A stretch of DNA of 64,000 nucleotides from an uncultured Acidovorax sp. (lineage in GTDB: Bacteria > Pseudomonadota > Gammaproteobacteria > Burkholderiales > Burkholderiaceae_C), in NCBI GenBank assembly GCA_913774625.1, contig CAJYHL010000015.1, positions 1 through 64,000 on the forward strand, in the 5' to 3' direction. The position numbers were made by a program, and so were the translations under genes. Below, one piece after another: positions 44,762 through 53,330 of the stretch; the stretch's first letter is position 1, and the number at the start of each line of letters is the position of its first letter. The notes beneath the pieces were generated by a model. It was not told the origin of the DNA. It ran no database searches and saw only the letters and a list, made by a program, of their open reading frames with translations.

Positions 44762-45040
44762 TCAGGAACCGGCCGGCCGGATCGACTCGCGCACCTGGAT
44801 GCCGCTGTTGTCCGAGCCGCCGCCCGTGACCGCGTCGGCCGCCATGCCCACGCCCTTGCCCACGATCTTGACCGTGCCCACCGCCGCATCGGCCGCCAGG
44901 CCCACGGCGCTGGCGGTGACGCTCACGGCCGTGCTGGCCACGGTGACCACCGTGCAGCCGGCGCTGAGCCCGGCGAGAGCCGCTGCCATGGCGATGAAGG
45001 GCAGGCGCTGCCGCATGCGGCGCAGAAAGGGTGGGCGCAT
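44762..45040 (-). CDS. Small lipoprotein rich in Val/Thr/Ala (NF038104-like)
   Basis: The 92-residue protein has a lipoprotein signal peptide (basic start, lipobox LSAGC with Cys29). A repetitive stretch of small residues follows (CTVVTVASTAVSVTASAVGL, AADAAVGTVKIVGKGVGMAADAV). This resembles a small family of repetitive lipoproteins in proteobacteria. The function is unknown. It lies 57 bp downstream of metG on the same strand. Confidence 0.72.
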   Translation of the reverse strand: MRPPFLRRMRQRLPFIAMAAALAGLSAGCTVVTVASTAVSVTASAVGLAADAAVGTVKIVGKGVGMAADAVTGGGSDNSGIQVRESIRPAGS

Positions 45041-45096
45041 GGGGCGAGCCTGAAGCGACGTGGAAGGGTGCAGGGTGAGGCGGCGGGGCGCGGCGC

Positions 45097-47199
45097 TCAG
45101 CGCACGCGCATGCCGGGCGTGGCGCCGGGCAGCGGCTCCAGCACGTAGATGCCGGGGTGCGCCTTCTCGTCGCCGTGGCTCGCGGCCAGCACCATGCCTT
45201 CGCTGATGCCGAACTTCATCTTGCGCGGCGCCAGGTTGGCGACCATCACCGTGTGCTTGCCGATCAGGTCGGCCGGCTGGTAGGCGCTGGCGATGCCGCT
45301 GAAGACGTTGCGGGTCTTGCCCTCGCCCACGTCCAGCGTCAGGCGCAGCAGCTTGGTGGAGCCTTCGACCGGCTCGCAGTTGACGATGCGCGCGATGCGC
45401 AGGTCGATCTTGGCGAAGTCGTCGATGCCGATGGTGGGCGCGATCTCCTCGCCACCGGGGTGGGACGAGGTTGCTGCGGTTTCAGTAGCAGCCTGCGCGG
45501 GCGCTGCCTGGGCCGGCGCCTCGAACAGCGCTTCGAGCTGCTCGGGCGTCACGCGCTGCATCAGGTGCTGGTAGGGCTGGATGGCCTGCACGTCGCCGGC
45601 CACGTTCCACTGCTGCATGCTCTGGCCCACGAAGCCTTCCACGGCACGCGCCAGGCCCGGCAGCACCGGGGCCAGGTAGCGCGTGAGCGCGGCAAAGGCG
45701 TTGACCAGCACCGAGCAGACCTGGTGCAGGGCCTGGTTGTTGGCCGGGTCCTTGGCCAGGTCCCAGGGCTTGTTCTGATCGACGTAGGCGTTGACCTTGT
45801 CGGCCAGCAGCATGATCTCGCGCGTGGCGCGGCCGAATTCGCGCGCCTCGTACATCTGGGCCAGGGCATCGCCCGCGCCGCGCACATCGGCCAGCAGGGC
45901 GGCGCCTGCGGCGCCGAAGTCGCCCGCCAGCCGGCCTTCGAAGCGCTTGGTCAAAAAGCCCGCCGCGCGGCTGGCGATGTTGACGTATTTGCCGATCAGG
46001 TCGCTGTTCACGCGCAGCATGAAGTCTTCGGCGTTGAAGTCGATGTCCTCGTTGCGGGCGCTGAGCTTGGCCGCCAGGTAGTAGCGCAGCCATTCGGCGT
46101 TCATGCCCAGGCTCAGGTATTTCAGCGGGTCCAGGCCGGTGCCGCGGCTCTTGCTCATCTTCTCGCCGTTGTTCACGGTGAGGAAGCCGTGCACGAAGAC
46201 GTTGTCGGGCGTCTTGCGGCCGCTGAACTTCAGCATGGCGGGCCAGAACAGCGTGTGGAAGGTGACGATGTCCTTGCCGATGAAGTGGTACTGCTCCAGC
46301 TGCGGGTCGGCCATGTAGGCGTCGTAGTTCTCGCCGCGCTTGTCCAGCAGGTTCTTGAGCGAGGCCAGGTAGCCCACGGGCGCGTCCAGCCAGACGTAGA
46401 AATACTTGCCCGGCGCGTCGGGGATCTCGATGCCGAAGTAGGGCGCGTCGCGGCTGATGTCCCAGTCGCCCAGGCCTTCGCTCTGCGTGCCGTCCGGGTT
46501 GGTGCGCACGGTGAACCATTCGCGGATCTTGTTGGCGACCTCGGGCTGCAGCCGGCCGTCCTGCGTCCACTTTTCCAGGAACTCCACGCAGCGCGGGTCC
46601 GACAGCTTGAAGAAGAAGTGCTCCGAGTGCTTGAGTTCAGGCTTGGCGCCCGAGAGGGCCGAGAACGGCTCGATCAGGTCGGTGGGCGCATAGACGGCGC
46701 CGCAGACCTCGCAGTTGTCGCCGTACTGGTCCTTGGCATGGCACTTGGGGCATTCGCCCTTGATGTAGCGGTCGGGCAGGAACATGTTCTTCTCGGGGTC
46801 GAAGAACTGCTCGATGGTGCGCACCTCGATCAGGCTGCCGCCCTCGCCGGCGGGAATGTCGCGCAGGTCGCGGTAGATCTGGCGGGCCAGTTCGGTGTTC
46901 TCGGGCGAATGGGTGCTGTGCCAGTTGTCGTGGCTGATGTGGAAGCCGTCCAGGTAGGGCTTGCGGCCGGCGGCGATGTCGGCCACGAACTGCTCGGGCG
47001 TCTTGCCGGCCTTTTCGGCGGCGATCATGATGGGCGCGCCGTGGGTGTCGTCGGCGCCCACGAAGTTCACCGCATGGCCCCGCATGCGCTGGAACCGCAC
47101 CCAGATGTCGGCCTGGATGTATTCCATGATGTGGCCGATGTGGAAGTTGCCGTTGGCGTAGGGCAGGGCGGTGGTGACGAAGAGCTTGCGTGCGGACAT
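45097..47199 (-). CDS. metG: Methionyl-tRNA synthetase
   Basis: This 700-residue class I synthetase has [20 protein letters not shown], where the HIGH signature lies. The zinc knuckle [17 protein letters not shown] holds four Cys. GADDTHGAP and [12 protein letters not shown] (KMSKS loop) follow, then an alpha-helical anticodon domain. The C-terminal EMAPII-like tRNA-binding domain (about 595-700, [20 protein letters not shown]) is present. This is the full-length E. coli-like form. The apbC gene, a common neighbour of metG, lies a few genes away and divergently. Confidence 0.97.
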   Translation of the reverse strand: MSARKLFVTTALPYANGNFHIGHIMEYIQADIWVRFQRMRGHAVNFVGADDTHGAPIMIAAEKAGKTPEQFVADIAAGRKPYLDGFHISHDNWHSTHSPENTELARQIYRDLRDIPAGEGGSLIEVRTIEQFFDPEKNMFLPDRYIKGECPKCHAKDQYGDNCEVCGAVYAPTDLIEPFSALSGAKPELKHSEHFFFKLSDPRCVEFLEKWTQDGRLQPEVANKIREWFTVRTNPDGTQSEGLGDWDISRDAPYFGIEIPDAPGKYFYVWLDAPVGYLASLKNLLDKRGENYDAYMADPQLEQYHFIGKDIVTFHTLFWPAMLKFSGRKTPDNVFVHGFLTVNNGEKMSKSRGTGLDPLKYLSLGMNAEWLRYYLAAKLSARNEDIDFNAEDFMLRVNSDLIGKYVNIASRAAGFLTKRFEGRLAGDFGAAGAALLADVRGAGDALAQMYEAREFGRATREIMLLADKVNAYVDQNKPWDLAKDPANNQALHQVCSVLVNAFAALTRYLAPVLPGLARAVEGFVGQSMQQWNVAGDVQAIQPYQHLMQRVTPEQLEALFEAPAQAAPAQAATETAATSSHPGGEEIAPTIGIDDFAKIDLRIARIVNCEPVEGSTKLLRLTLDVGEGKTRNVFSGIASAYQPADLIGKHTVMVANLAPRKMKFGISEGMVLAASHGDEKAHPGIYVLEPLPGATPGMRVR

Positions 47200-47307
47200 C
47201 GGAGGCGGGCTTTCTGGAAGGCGTCTGCGCCCGCGCCGAAGAGGCCGGCCGGGCGGAACGCGCGATTTTAAGACCCGGCCCGCCCCGCCTGCGCGCCGGC
47301 GGCCCGG

Positions 47308-49059
47308 CTACCTGCGGCGCAGCAGGTTGGTGCGGGCCAGCTCGATCAGCTCGTCGCCCCGGCCGCTCATCACGGCCCGCGCGGCGTACAGGCTGAAGCC
47401 CTTGACCTGTTCGGCCTTGATCTTGGGCGGCAGCGACAGCTCCATGGAATCGACCGCCACGTCCACCAGGGCCGGGCCGTCGTGCGCCAGGGCCTGGACG
47501 ATCGCGGCCTCCAGCGCGTCCGAGCGGGTCACGCGCAGGCCCAGGAAGCCCATGCCGCCGGCGATGGCGCTGAAGTCGGGGTTGCGCAGCGCGACGTTGG
47601 TGTCGAGGAAGCCTGCCGCCTTCTGCTCCATCTGCACGAAGCCGAGCACGCCGTTGTTGATGAGCACGATCTTGATCGGCAGCTGCATCTGCACGGCCGT
47701 GAGCATGTCGCCCATCAGCATGGCCAGGCCGCCGTCGCCCGACAGCGAGATCACCTGCCGCCCCGGCTGGGCCGCCTGCGCGCCCAGGGCCTGCGGCATG
47801 GCGTTGGCCATGGAGCCGTGGTTGAAGGAGCCGATCAGCCGGCGCCTGCCGTTCATGTGCAGATAGCGCGCGGCCCAGATGGCGGGCGTGCCCACGTCGA
47901 AGGTGAAGACGGCGTCGTCGGCCGCCAGCCGGTCCAACGTGGCGGCGACAAACTGCGGGTGCAGGGGCTGGTCGCCGCTGCGGGGCGTGGCCAGCGCATC
48001 CAGGTCCTTGCGGGCGGTCTGGTAGTGCTCGCGGGCTTTTTCCAGGAAGGCCGTGTCGCGGCCGGCGTCGATGAGCGGCGCGAGCAGGGCGGCGGCCTCG
48101 CGCACGTCGGCCACCAGCCCCAGGCGCAGCTGGGCGCGCCGGCCCAGCACGCCGGGGTCGCGGTCGATCTGAACGATGGCGGCGTCCTCGGGGTAGAAGT
48201 TCCGGTAGGGGAAGTCGGTGCCCAGCATCAGCAGCGTGTCGCATTCGCGCATGGCGTGGTAGCCGGACGAGAAGCCGATCAGGCCGGTCATGCCCACGTC
48301 GCAGGGGTTGTCCCATTCCATGTATTCCTTGCCGCGGAAGGCATGGACGACGGGCGCGGCCAGGGCCTGCGCCAGCGCCACCACCTCGTCGTGCGCTCCT
48401 TGAGTACCGGCGCCGGCCAGGATGGTCACGGCGCTGGATTCGTTCAGCAGCTTCGCCAGGCCGGCCAGGGCCTCGGGGTCGGGCAGCAGGCGTGGTGCTG
48501 CCGGCGGGGCGAAATGGGGCCGCGCGCCTTCGGGCGCATCGAGGGTGCAGACGTCGCCCGGCAGCACCAGCACCGCCACGCCGCGCTGGCCGATGGCCGT
48601 GCGCATGGCGCGGTGCAGCAGCTCCGGCAACTGGCCCGGGTGCTGCACCATCTCGCAGAAATGACTGCACTCGCGGAACAGCTCGGTGGGATGGGTTTCC
48701 TGGAAATAGCCCAGGCCGATCTCGCTGCTGGGGATGTGGCTGGCGATGGCCAGCACCGGCTGGTGGTTGCGCTGGCAGTCGTAGAGGCCGTTGATGAGGT
48801 GCAGGTTGCCGGGCCCGCAGCTGCCGGCGCACACGGCCAGCCGGCCCATGACCTGGGCTTCGGCCCCGGCGGCGAAGGCGCCGGCCTCTTCGTGGCGCAC
48901 GTGCATCCAGTCGATGCCGCCGTGCCGGCGCAGGCTGTCGTTGACCGCGTTGAGGCTGTCGCCCGTCACGCCCCAGATGCGGCGTACGCCGGCATCGGCG
49001 AGCGTCTCCACCAGCAGATCGGCGACGGACTTGGATGGATGCGAACTGAAAAGACCCAT
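47308..49059 (-). CDS. poxB: Thiamine-diphosphate-dependent pyruvate dehydrogenase (quinone)-like, PoxB
   Basis: PoxB decarboxylates pyruvate to acetate and CO2, passing electrons through FAD to ubiquinone. The 583-residue protein has the N-terminal TPP domain (WGVTGDSLNAVNDSL, HVRHEEAGAFAAGAEAQ with the catalytic Glu), a central FAD domain and the TPP-binding block SLSGDGGLAMLMGDMLTAVQ...INNGVLGFV. The last 20 residues contain LSLYAARAVMSGRGDELIEL, close to the PoxB membrane-binding helix. A related acetolactate synthase-type function cannot be fully excluded. Confidence 0.9.
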   Translation of the reverse strand: MGLFSSHPSKSVADLLVETLADAGVRRIWGVTGDSLNAVNDSLRRHGGIDWMHVRHEEAGAFAAGAEAQVMGRLAVCAGSCGPGNLHLINGLYDCQRNHQPVLAIASHIPSSEIGLGYFQETHPTELFRECSHFCEMVQHPGQLPELLHRAMRTAIGQRGVAVLVLPGDVCTLDAPEGARPHFAPPAAPRLLPDPEALAGLAKLLNESSAVTILAGAGTQGAHDEVVALAQALAAPVVHAFRGKEYMEWDNPCDVGMTGLIGFSSGYHAMRECDTLLMLGTDFPYRNFYPEDAAIVQIDRDPGVLGRRAQLRLGLVADVREAAALLAPLIDAGRDTAFLEKAREHYQTARKDLDALATPRSGDQPLHPQFVAATLDRLAADDAVFTFDVGTPAIWAARYLHMNGRRRLIGSFNHGSMANAMPQALGAQAAQPGRQVISLSGDGGLAMLMGDMLTAVQMQLPIKIVLINNGVLGFVQMEQKAAGFLDTNVALRNPDFSAIAGGMGFLGLRVTRSDALEAAIVQALAHDGPALVDVAVDSMELSLPPKIKAEQVKGFSLYAARAVMSGRGDELIELARTNLLRRR

Positions 49060-49152
49060 GACTGCGTGCTCCTTGTAGGTGGCGTTGTCCTGGGTGAATT
49101 CTCGGGTTAACCCTTGGTTTTTGTGCCGTCCTTCGCGCCGTCCCGGGGTCGG

Positions 49153-50400
49153 TCAGCGCGCAGGAGCACGCACGGCGTTGCCCGTGTCCTTCCAGCCGAA
49201 GAAGGCGCAGATCTCGCCGCGCCGGGCCAGCGCGTCGGCCCGGCCCAGGGCCATGAGCTCGCGGGTGTAGCTGGCCTCGAACAGCAGGTAGCTGGCCAGG
49301 GCCGCGCCGCGCACGTCGTCGGCCCGCGTGGTCACGCCCAGGGTGCCCAGCAGGGTGCGGATGGGGCCGGGCAACTGGCCCACGTGGCGCGCGGCCACGG
49401 CGTCCACCCGCTGCGAGGGCGCGATCACCAGCAGGTTCAGCGGGCGCAGCGGGCTGCGGGCGCGCGCCTCGGGCGGGATCAGCGACAGGGTCTGGTTGAT
49501 GCGCAGCGCACGCTCCACATCGACGGAGAGCGCATCCAGGAAGATGTTGGACAGCGCATGGCCCGCCACCTGGGCCAGCGTGGGGTAGTCGGGCGTGGCG
49601 GGCGCGGCGCCCTCGCCGGTGGGCTCCTGCATGCGGCCGGCGCCGATCACCAGGATGCGTTCCGCGCCCAGGTGGATGGCCGGCGCGATGGGCGCGGACT
49701 GGCGCATGGAGCCGTCGCCGAAGTATTCGAGGTGGCCGTCCATCTCCAGCGCGGTGGCCGGAAAGACGAAGGGAATGGCCGACGACGCCAGCAGGTGCGC
49801 GTGGCCGATGCGGCCGGCCGCCGACTTGCGCTGAGAGCGCACCCAGGGCCGGGTCGTGCCCGAGGCTTCGAAGAAGGTGATGTGCTCGCCCGAGCTGTAG
49901 CTGGAGGCCGTCACCGCCAGCGCCTGCAGATGGCCCTGGCGGATGAGGCGCGGCAGCCGCTGCAGCGGCACGAGTTCGTGCAGCAGCCCGGCCAGCGGCG
50001 CGTTGTCCAGCAGCGAACGCGGGCGCAGGCGGCGCCAGCGGGTGAGCATCCAGCCCATGGAGAGCAGCGTGAGCCAGCGCGCGCCGCTGCGCATCACGCT
50101 GAGCGAGTCGGCGCGGTAGACCTGCTCGGCGCTGAAATGGCTCCATACATGGGCGATGCGGCGCACGGCGCGGTCGAAATGGTCGGCGCCGCAGGCCAGC
50201 GCGGCCGCGTTGATGGCCCCGGCCGAGGTGCCGGTAAGGATGGGGAAGGGGTTGGGCTCGCGCCCAGCGCCGCAGGCGATGCGCAGGTCGGAGATGGCCT
50301 CCAGCACGCCCACCTGGTAGGCCGCGCGGGCGCCGCCGCCGGTCAGCACCAGGCCCGTGGCGGGGCGATGCGCCGGGATCGTGCGAGGGCTGCTGTGCAT
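49153..50400 (-). CDS. Patatin-like phospholipase
   Basis: The 415-residue protein has the patatin oxyanion motif TGGGARAAYQVGVLEA (20-35), the nucleophile GTSAG (57-61, Ser59) and the catalytic Asp in FGDGSMRQSAPI (DGS instead of the commoner DGG/DGA). It resembles the bacterial patatin group related to RssA, without a signal peptide, so it acts inside the cell or is exported by another route. The start is the first ATG before the patatin block. It is preceded by the Mrr-like gene with a 23-bp gap; the pair may be cotranscribed. Confidence 0.9.
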   Translation of the reverse strand: MHSSPRTIPAHRPATGLVLTGGGARAAYQVGVLEAISDLRIACGAGREPNPFPILTGTSAGAINAAALACGADHFDRAVRRIAHVWSHFSAEQVYRADSLSVMRSGARWLTLLSMGWMLTRWRRLRPRSLLDNAPLAGLLHELVPLQRLPRLIRQGHLQALAVTASSYSSGEHITFFEASGTTRPWVRSQRKSAAGRIGHAHLLASSAIPFVFPATALEMDGHLEYFGDGSMRQSAPIAPAIHLGAERILVIGAGRMQEPTGEGAAPATPDYPTLAQVAGHALSNIFLDALSVDVERALRINQTLSLIPPEARARSPLRPLNLLVIAPSQRVDAVAARHVGQLPGPIRTLLGTLGVTTRADDVRGAALASYLLFEASYTRELMALGRADALARRGEICAFFGWKDTGNAVRAPAR

Positions 50401-50423
50401 GGCGGGCGGTGCGGAAGGCGGGT

Positions 50424-51011
50424 TCAGCGGGGGGCGGGCGGCGCCTTCAGCAGCAGGGCGGCCAGCGCATCGGATTCCATCAGCACCAGGCCCTGGCTGC
50501 GCGCGAACTCGCGGGCGTTGTCGCTGACCTGGCCCTGCAGCGCCACATAGACGCCGGCCGAGGCCTGCTGCGCCTGCACGGCGGCCTGCAGCTCGCGCAG
50601 CGGCTCCACGCCGTGGGTGGCGGCCTTCCAGCGGCGCGCCGTCACCAGCAGCGTCTGGCCGCCGCGTTCCAGGCGCAGGTCGGCCGGCCGGCCGTCCAGG
50701 CGCTGCACGGCCTGGCCATCGGCCTGCCAGGCGCGCTCCAGCGCGGCGCAGAAATCGCGCCAGGGCATGGTGGCGGCCGAAGCCAGCGCTGCATCCACCC
50801 GCGCCGCGCTGGGCGCGCGCCACTGCCGCCAGGCGGCCATGCCGCCCACGATGACCAGCGGCAGCACGCCCACGGCGGCATAGGGCGCCACATGCCGGGG
50901 CAGCAGCGCGCCGCACAGCAGCGCGATGCCGGCCGCTGCGGCGAAGCTGATCCACCACGGCGAGCGCAGCAGGATTGCGAACAGGGAATTGGGGGCCATC
51001 TGGAGTTTCAC
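50424..51011 (-). CDS. Membrane protein with Mrr-type restriction-endonuclease-like domain
   Basis: The 195-residue protein has two N-terminal membrane segments (about 18-36 and 42-60) and a C-terminal alpha/beta domain (about 70-190). LRLERGGQTLLVTARRWKAATHGVEPLRELQAAV resembles the Mrr catalytic region, where the usual D-x(n)-ExK core is replaced: Thr-Ala-Arg instead of a clear E-x-K. It may therefore be non-catalytic. Such membrane-Mrr proteins are common and uncharacterised. The start is GTG 51011; ATG 50999 (MAPNSLF) is equally possible. It is divergent from apbC. Confidence 0.7.
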   Translation of the reverse strand: MKLQMAPNSLFAILLRSPWWISFAAAAGIALLCGALLPRHVAPYAAVGVLPLVIVGGMAAWRQWRAPSAARVDAALASAATMPWRDFCAALERAWQADGQAVQRLDGRPADLRLERGGQTLLVTARRWKAATHGVEPLRELQAAVQAQQASAGVYVALQGQVSDNAREFARSQGLVLMESDALAALLLKAPPAPR

Positions 51012-51128
51012 GGGGCGGTCTTTGCGGAGGCTGGAAGCGAGCGGAGGAGATGCGAGGGATTGTCCCGCGCGCCGGCAGGGGCGGGGGCCTTCGCTAGACT
51101 ACCCGACCCACAGGAGTTAACAAACAGC

Positions 51129-52220
51129 ATGGCAGTCACAGAACAGGGCCTCTTGGCGGCGCTCGCGCAGGTGCGCGACCCGCACACGGGCAAGGATTTC
51201 GTCTCCACCCGCGCGCTGCGCAACCTGCGGATCGACGGCGGCGACGTGGCTTTCGACGTGGAGCTGGGCTACCCGGCCAAAAGCCTGGTACCCGTGCTGG
51301 CCCGCCAGCTGGAGGATGCGGCCCGCACCGTGGCCGGCGTGGCCGGCGTGTCGGTGCAGATATCCAGCAAGGTCGTGGCCCATGCCGTGCAGCGCGGCGT
51401 GCAGCTGCTGCCGCAGGTCAAGAACATCATCGCCGTGGCTTCCGGCAAGGGCGGCGTGGGCAAGAGCACGACGGCCGCCAACCTGGCGCTGGCCCTGGCC
51501 GCCGAAGGCGCCAGCGTGGGCGTGCTGGACGCCGACATCTACGGCCCCAGCCAGCCCATGATGCTGGGCATCGAGGGCCGGCCCGAAAGCGCCGACGGCA
51601 AGACCATGGAGCCCTTGCGCAACCACGGCGTGCAGGTGATGTCCATCGGCTTCCTGGTGGACCAGGACCAGGCCATGATCTGGCGCGGCCCCATGGCCAC
51701 GCAGGCGCTGGAGCAGCTGCTGCGGCAGACGAACTGGCAGGACCTGGACTATCTCGTCATCGACATGCCCCCCGGCACCGGCGACATCCAGCTCACGCTC
51801 TCCCAGCGCGTGCCCATGACCGGCGCGGTGATCGTCACCACGCCGCAGGACATCGCCCTGCTGGACGCGAAGAAGGGCATCAAGATGTTCGAGAAGGTGG
51901 GCGTGCCCATCCTGGGCATCGTCGAGAACATGGCCGCGCACGTGTGCAGCCAGTGCGGCCATGTGGAGCACATCTTCGGCGCCGACGGCGGCCGGAAGAT
52001 GGCGGCCGACTACGGCATGGACTACCTGGGCGCGCTGCCGCTGGACATGTCCATCCGCCTGCAGGCCGACAGCGGCACGCCCACCGTGGTGGCCGACCCG
52101 GACGGCGAAGTCGCGCAGATCTACAGGAAGGTGGCGCGCGACGTGGCCGTGAAGGTCGCCCAGCAGGCCAAGGATTTCTCCGCGAAGTTCCCCACCATCT
52201 CCATCAGCAAGAGCACCTGA
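51129..52220 (+). CDS. apbC: Iron-sulfur cluster carrier protein ApbC (Mrp/NBP35 family)
   Basis: The 363-residue P-loop ATPase transfers Fe-S clusters to apoproteins. An N-terminal MIP18/DUF59-like domain (about 1-90, LAALAQVRDPHTGKDFVS) precedes the Mrp domain with the deviant Walker A ASGKGGVGKSTTAAN, DADIYGPSQP and the cluster-binding CSQCG (CxxC) near residue 275. AGGAG lies 12 bases ahead of the ATG. Possible clients in this window include NadA, QueE and the molybdenum oxidoreductase. Confidence 0.95.
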   Translation: MAVTEQGLLAALAQVRDPHTGKDFVSTRALRNLRIDGGDVAFDVELGYPAKSLVPVLARQLEDAARTVAGVAGVSVQISSKVVAHAVQRGVQLLPQVKNIIAVASGKGGVGKSTTAANLALALAAEGASVGVLDADIYGPSQPMMLGIEGRPESADGKTMEPLRNHGVQVMSIGFLVDQDQAMIWRGPMATQALEQLLRQTNWQDLDYLVIDMPPGTGDIQLTLSQRVPMTGAVIVTTPQDIALLDAKKGIKMFEKVGVPILGIVENMAAHVCSQCGHVEHIFGADGGRKMAADYGMDYLGALPLDMSIRLQADSGTPTVVADPDGEVAQIYRKVARDVAVKVAQQAKDFSAKFPTISISKST

Positions 52221-52252
52221 GCGGCGTGCCAGTGCAACCGGGCCGCACCTCC

Positions 52253-53209
52253 ATGAACCTGCTGGCCGCCATGCGCTATCTCGTCGCGCTGGACGAGCAC
52301 CGCCATTTCGGCCGTGCGGCGCAGGCCTGCCACATCACGCAGCCGGCGCTCTCGAACGCCATGCGCGCGCTGGAAAAGGAATTCGGCGTGACCATCGTGC
52401 AGCGCGACCGCTCCTTCGCGGGCCTCACGCACGAAGGCATGGCGGTACTGGCCACGGCGCGGCGCATGCTGCGCGACACCGAGCTGCTGCGCAGCGAGCT
52501 GCGCAGCACCGAGACCGCGCCCCAGGGCCGGCTGCGCATGGCGGCCACGCCCACCTCCATGCCGCTGCTGTCGCGCTTCGCGGTGCTGCTGCGCCAGCGC
52601 CACCCGGGCATACAGCCGGTGGTGCTGTCCATGAGCTCGCAGGACCTGGAGCGCGGGCTCGAAGACCTGTCGCTGGACCTGGCCCTGGGCTACAGCGAGC
52701 GCATGCAGGCCCAGCGCGCGCAGCTGCGTTCCTGGCCGCAATGCACCGAACGCTACTACCTGCTGCGCCGCGCCGCCGAGCCCTCCGGCGGCCGGGGCGG
52801 CGGGCGCATGCGCATCGGCGAGCCCGTGTCGTGGTCCGAGGCCGGACGTTTGCCGCTGTGCCTGCTCACCCCTGAAATGTTCAACCGCACCATCGTGGAC
52901 GAGGCATTGCGCGAGGCGGGCGTGGAGCCGGTACCCGCGATCGAGACGAATTCCGTGCTCACGCTGGTGCAGAGCGTGGCCTATGGCGATATCTGCAGCG
53001 TCCTGCCGGGCGCCATGGTGGCGGCGTCGCGCCAGGAACGCACGCTGGAGGCGCTGCCCCTGGTTTCGCCCGAGGTCGGCACGCCCATCGGCTTCATGAC
53101 GCAGCGCACCCCGCGCCCCTCGCGCGCGCTGGAGGCCGCCATCGCGCTGCTGGAGCAGCCGCAGTGGCGCGACCAGGTCGCGGAAAGCAGCGGCGTGCTG
53201 CGCGACTGA
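52253..53209 (+). CDS. LysR-family transcriptional regulator
   Basis: The 318-residue regulator has an N-terminal winged helix-turn-helix (about 1-65, HFGRAAQACHITQPALSNAMRALE) and a two-lobed effector-binding domain. SYSERMQAQ-type and VSPEVGTPIGFMTQR segments lie in the sensor. It lies 32 bp downstream of apbC and is convergent with the quinohaemoprotein dehydrogenase gene. No divergent target is adjacent, so its regulon cannot be guessed from position. The ATG at 52253 gives the standard LysR N terminus. Confidence 0.9.
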   Translation: MNLLAAMRYLVALDEHRHFGRAAQACHITQPALSNAMRALEKEFGVTIVQRDRSFAGLTHEGMAVLATARRMLRDTELLRSELRSTETAPQGRLRMAATPTSMPLLSRFAVLLRQRHPGIQPVVLSMSSQDLERGLEDLSLDLALGYSERMQAQRAQLRSWPQCTERYYLLRRAAEPSGGRGGGRMRIGEPVSWSEAGRLPLCLLTPEMFNRTIVDEALREAGVEPVPAIETNSVLTLVQSVAYGDICSVLPGAMVAASRQERTLEALPLVSPEVGTPIGFMTQRTPRPSRALEAAIALLEQPQWRDQVAESSGVLRD

Positions 53210-53229
53210 GCCGATACCGGCGGGGCCCG

Positions 53230-53259
53230 CCGGGCCCGCACACCCTGGCGCGGGCCCGG
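53230..53259. terminator. GC-rich 10-bp hairpin between convergent genes
   Basis: CCGGGCCCGC pairs perfectly with GCGGGCCCGG around a 10-nt loop, 20 bp after the LysR gene. There is no U-run, so it is a hairpin-only candidate terminator for the convergent LysR and dehydrogenase genes. Confidence 0.5.
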
Positions 53260-53272
53260 CGCTGCGCCTCGA

Positions 53273-53303
53273 CCTCCTCCTCTTCCTCTTCCTCTTCCTC
53301 CTC
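53273..53303. repeat. Polypyrimidine/polypurine tract with TTCCTC units
   Basis: There are 31 bases of only C and T on the plus strand, with three TTCCTC hexamers flanked by CTC triplets. It lies 28 bp beyond the stop of the dehydrogenase gene. It is outside coding sequence, so length changes would not shift a frame. Confidence 0.7.
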
Positions 53304-53330
53304 GCTGTTTTCCTGCCGGGCTGCCCCGGA

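Noticed and set aside
46637-50146. A 1169-codon minus-strand frame across metG, poxB and the patatin gene
   Set aside because: It is an off-frame reading of three real genes on the same strand, Arg/Pro-rich and without motifs.
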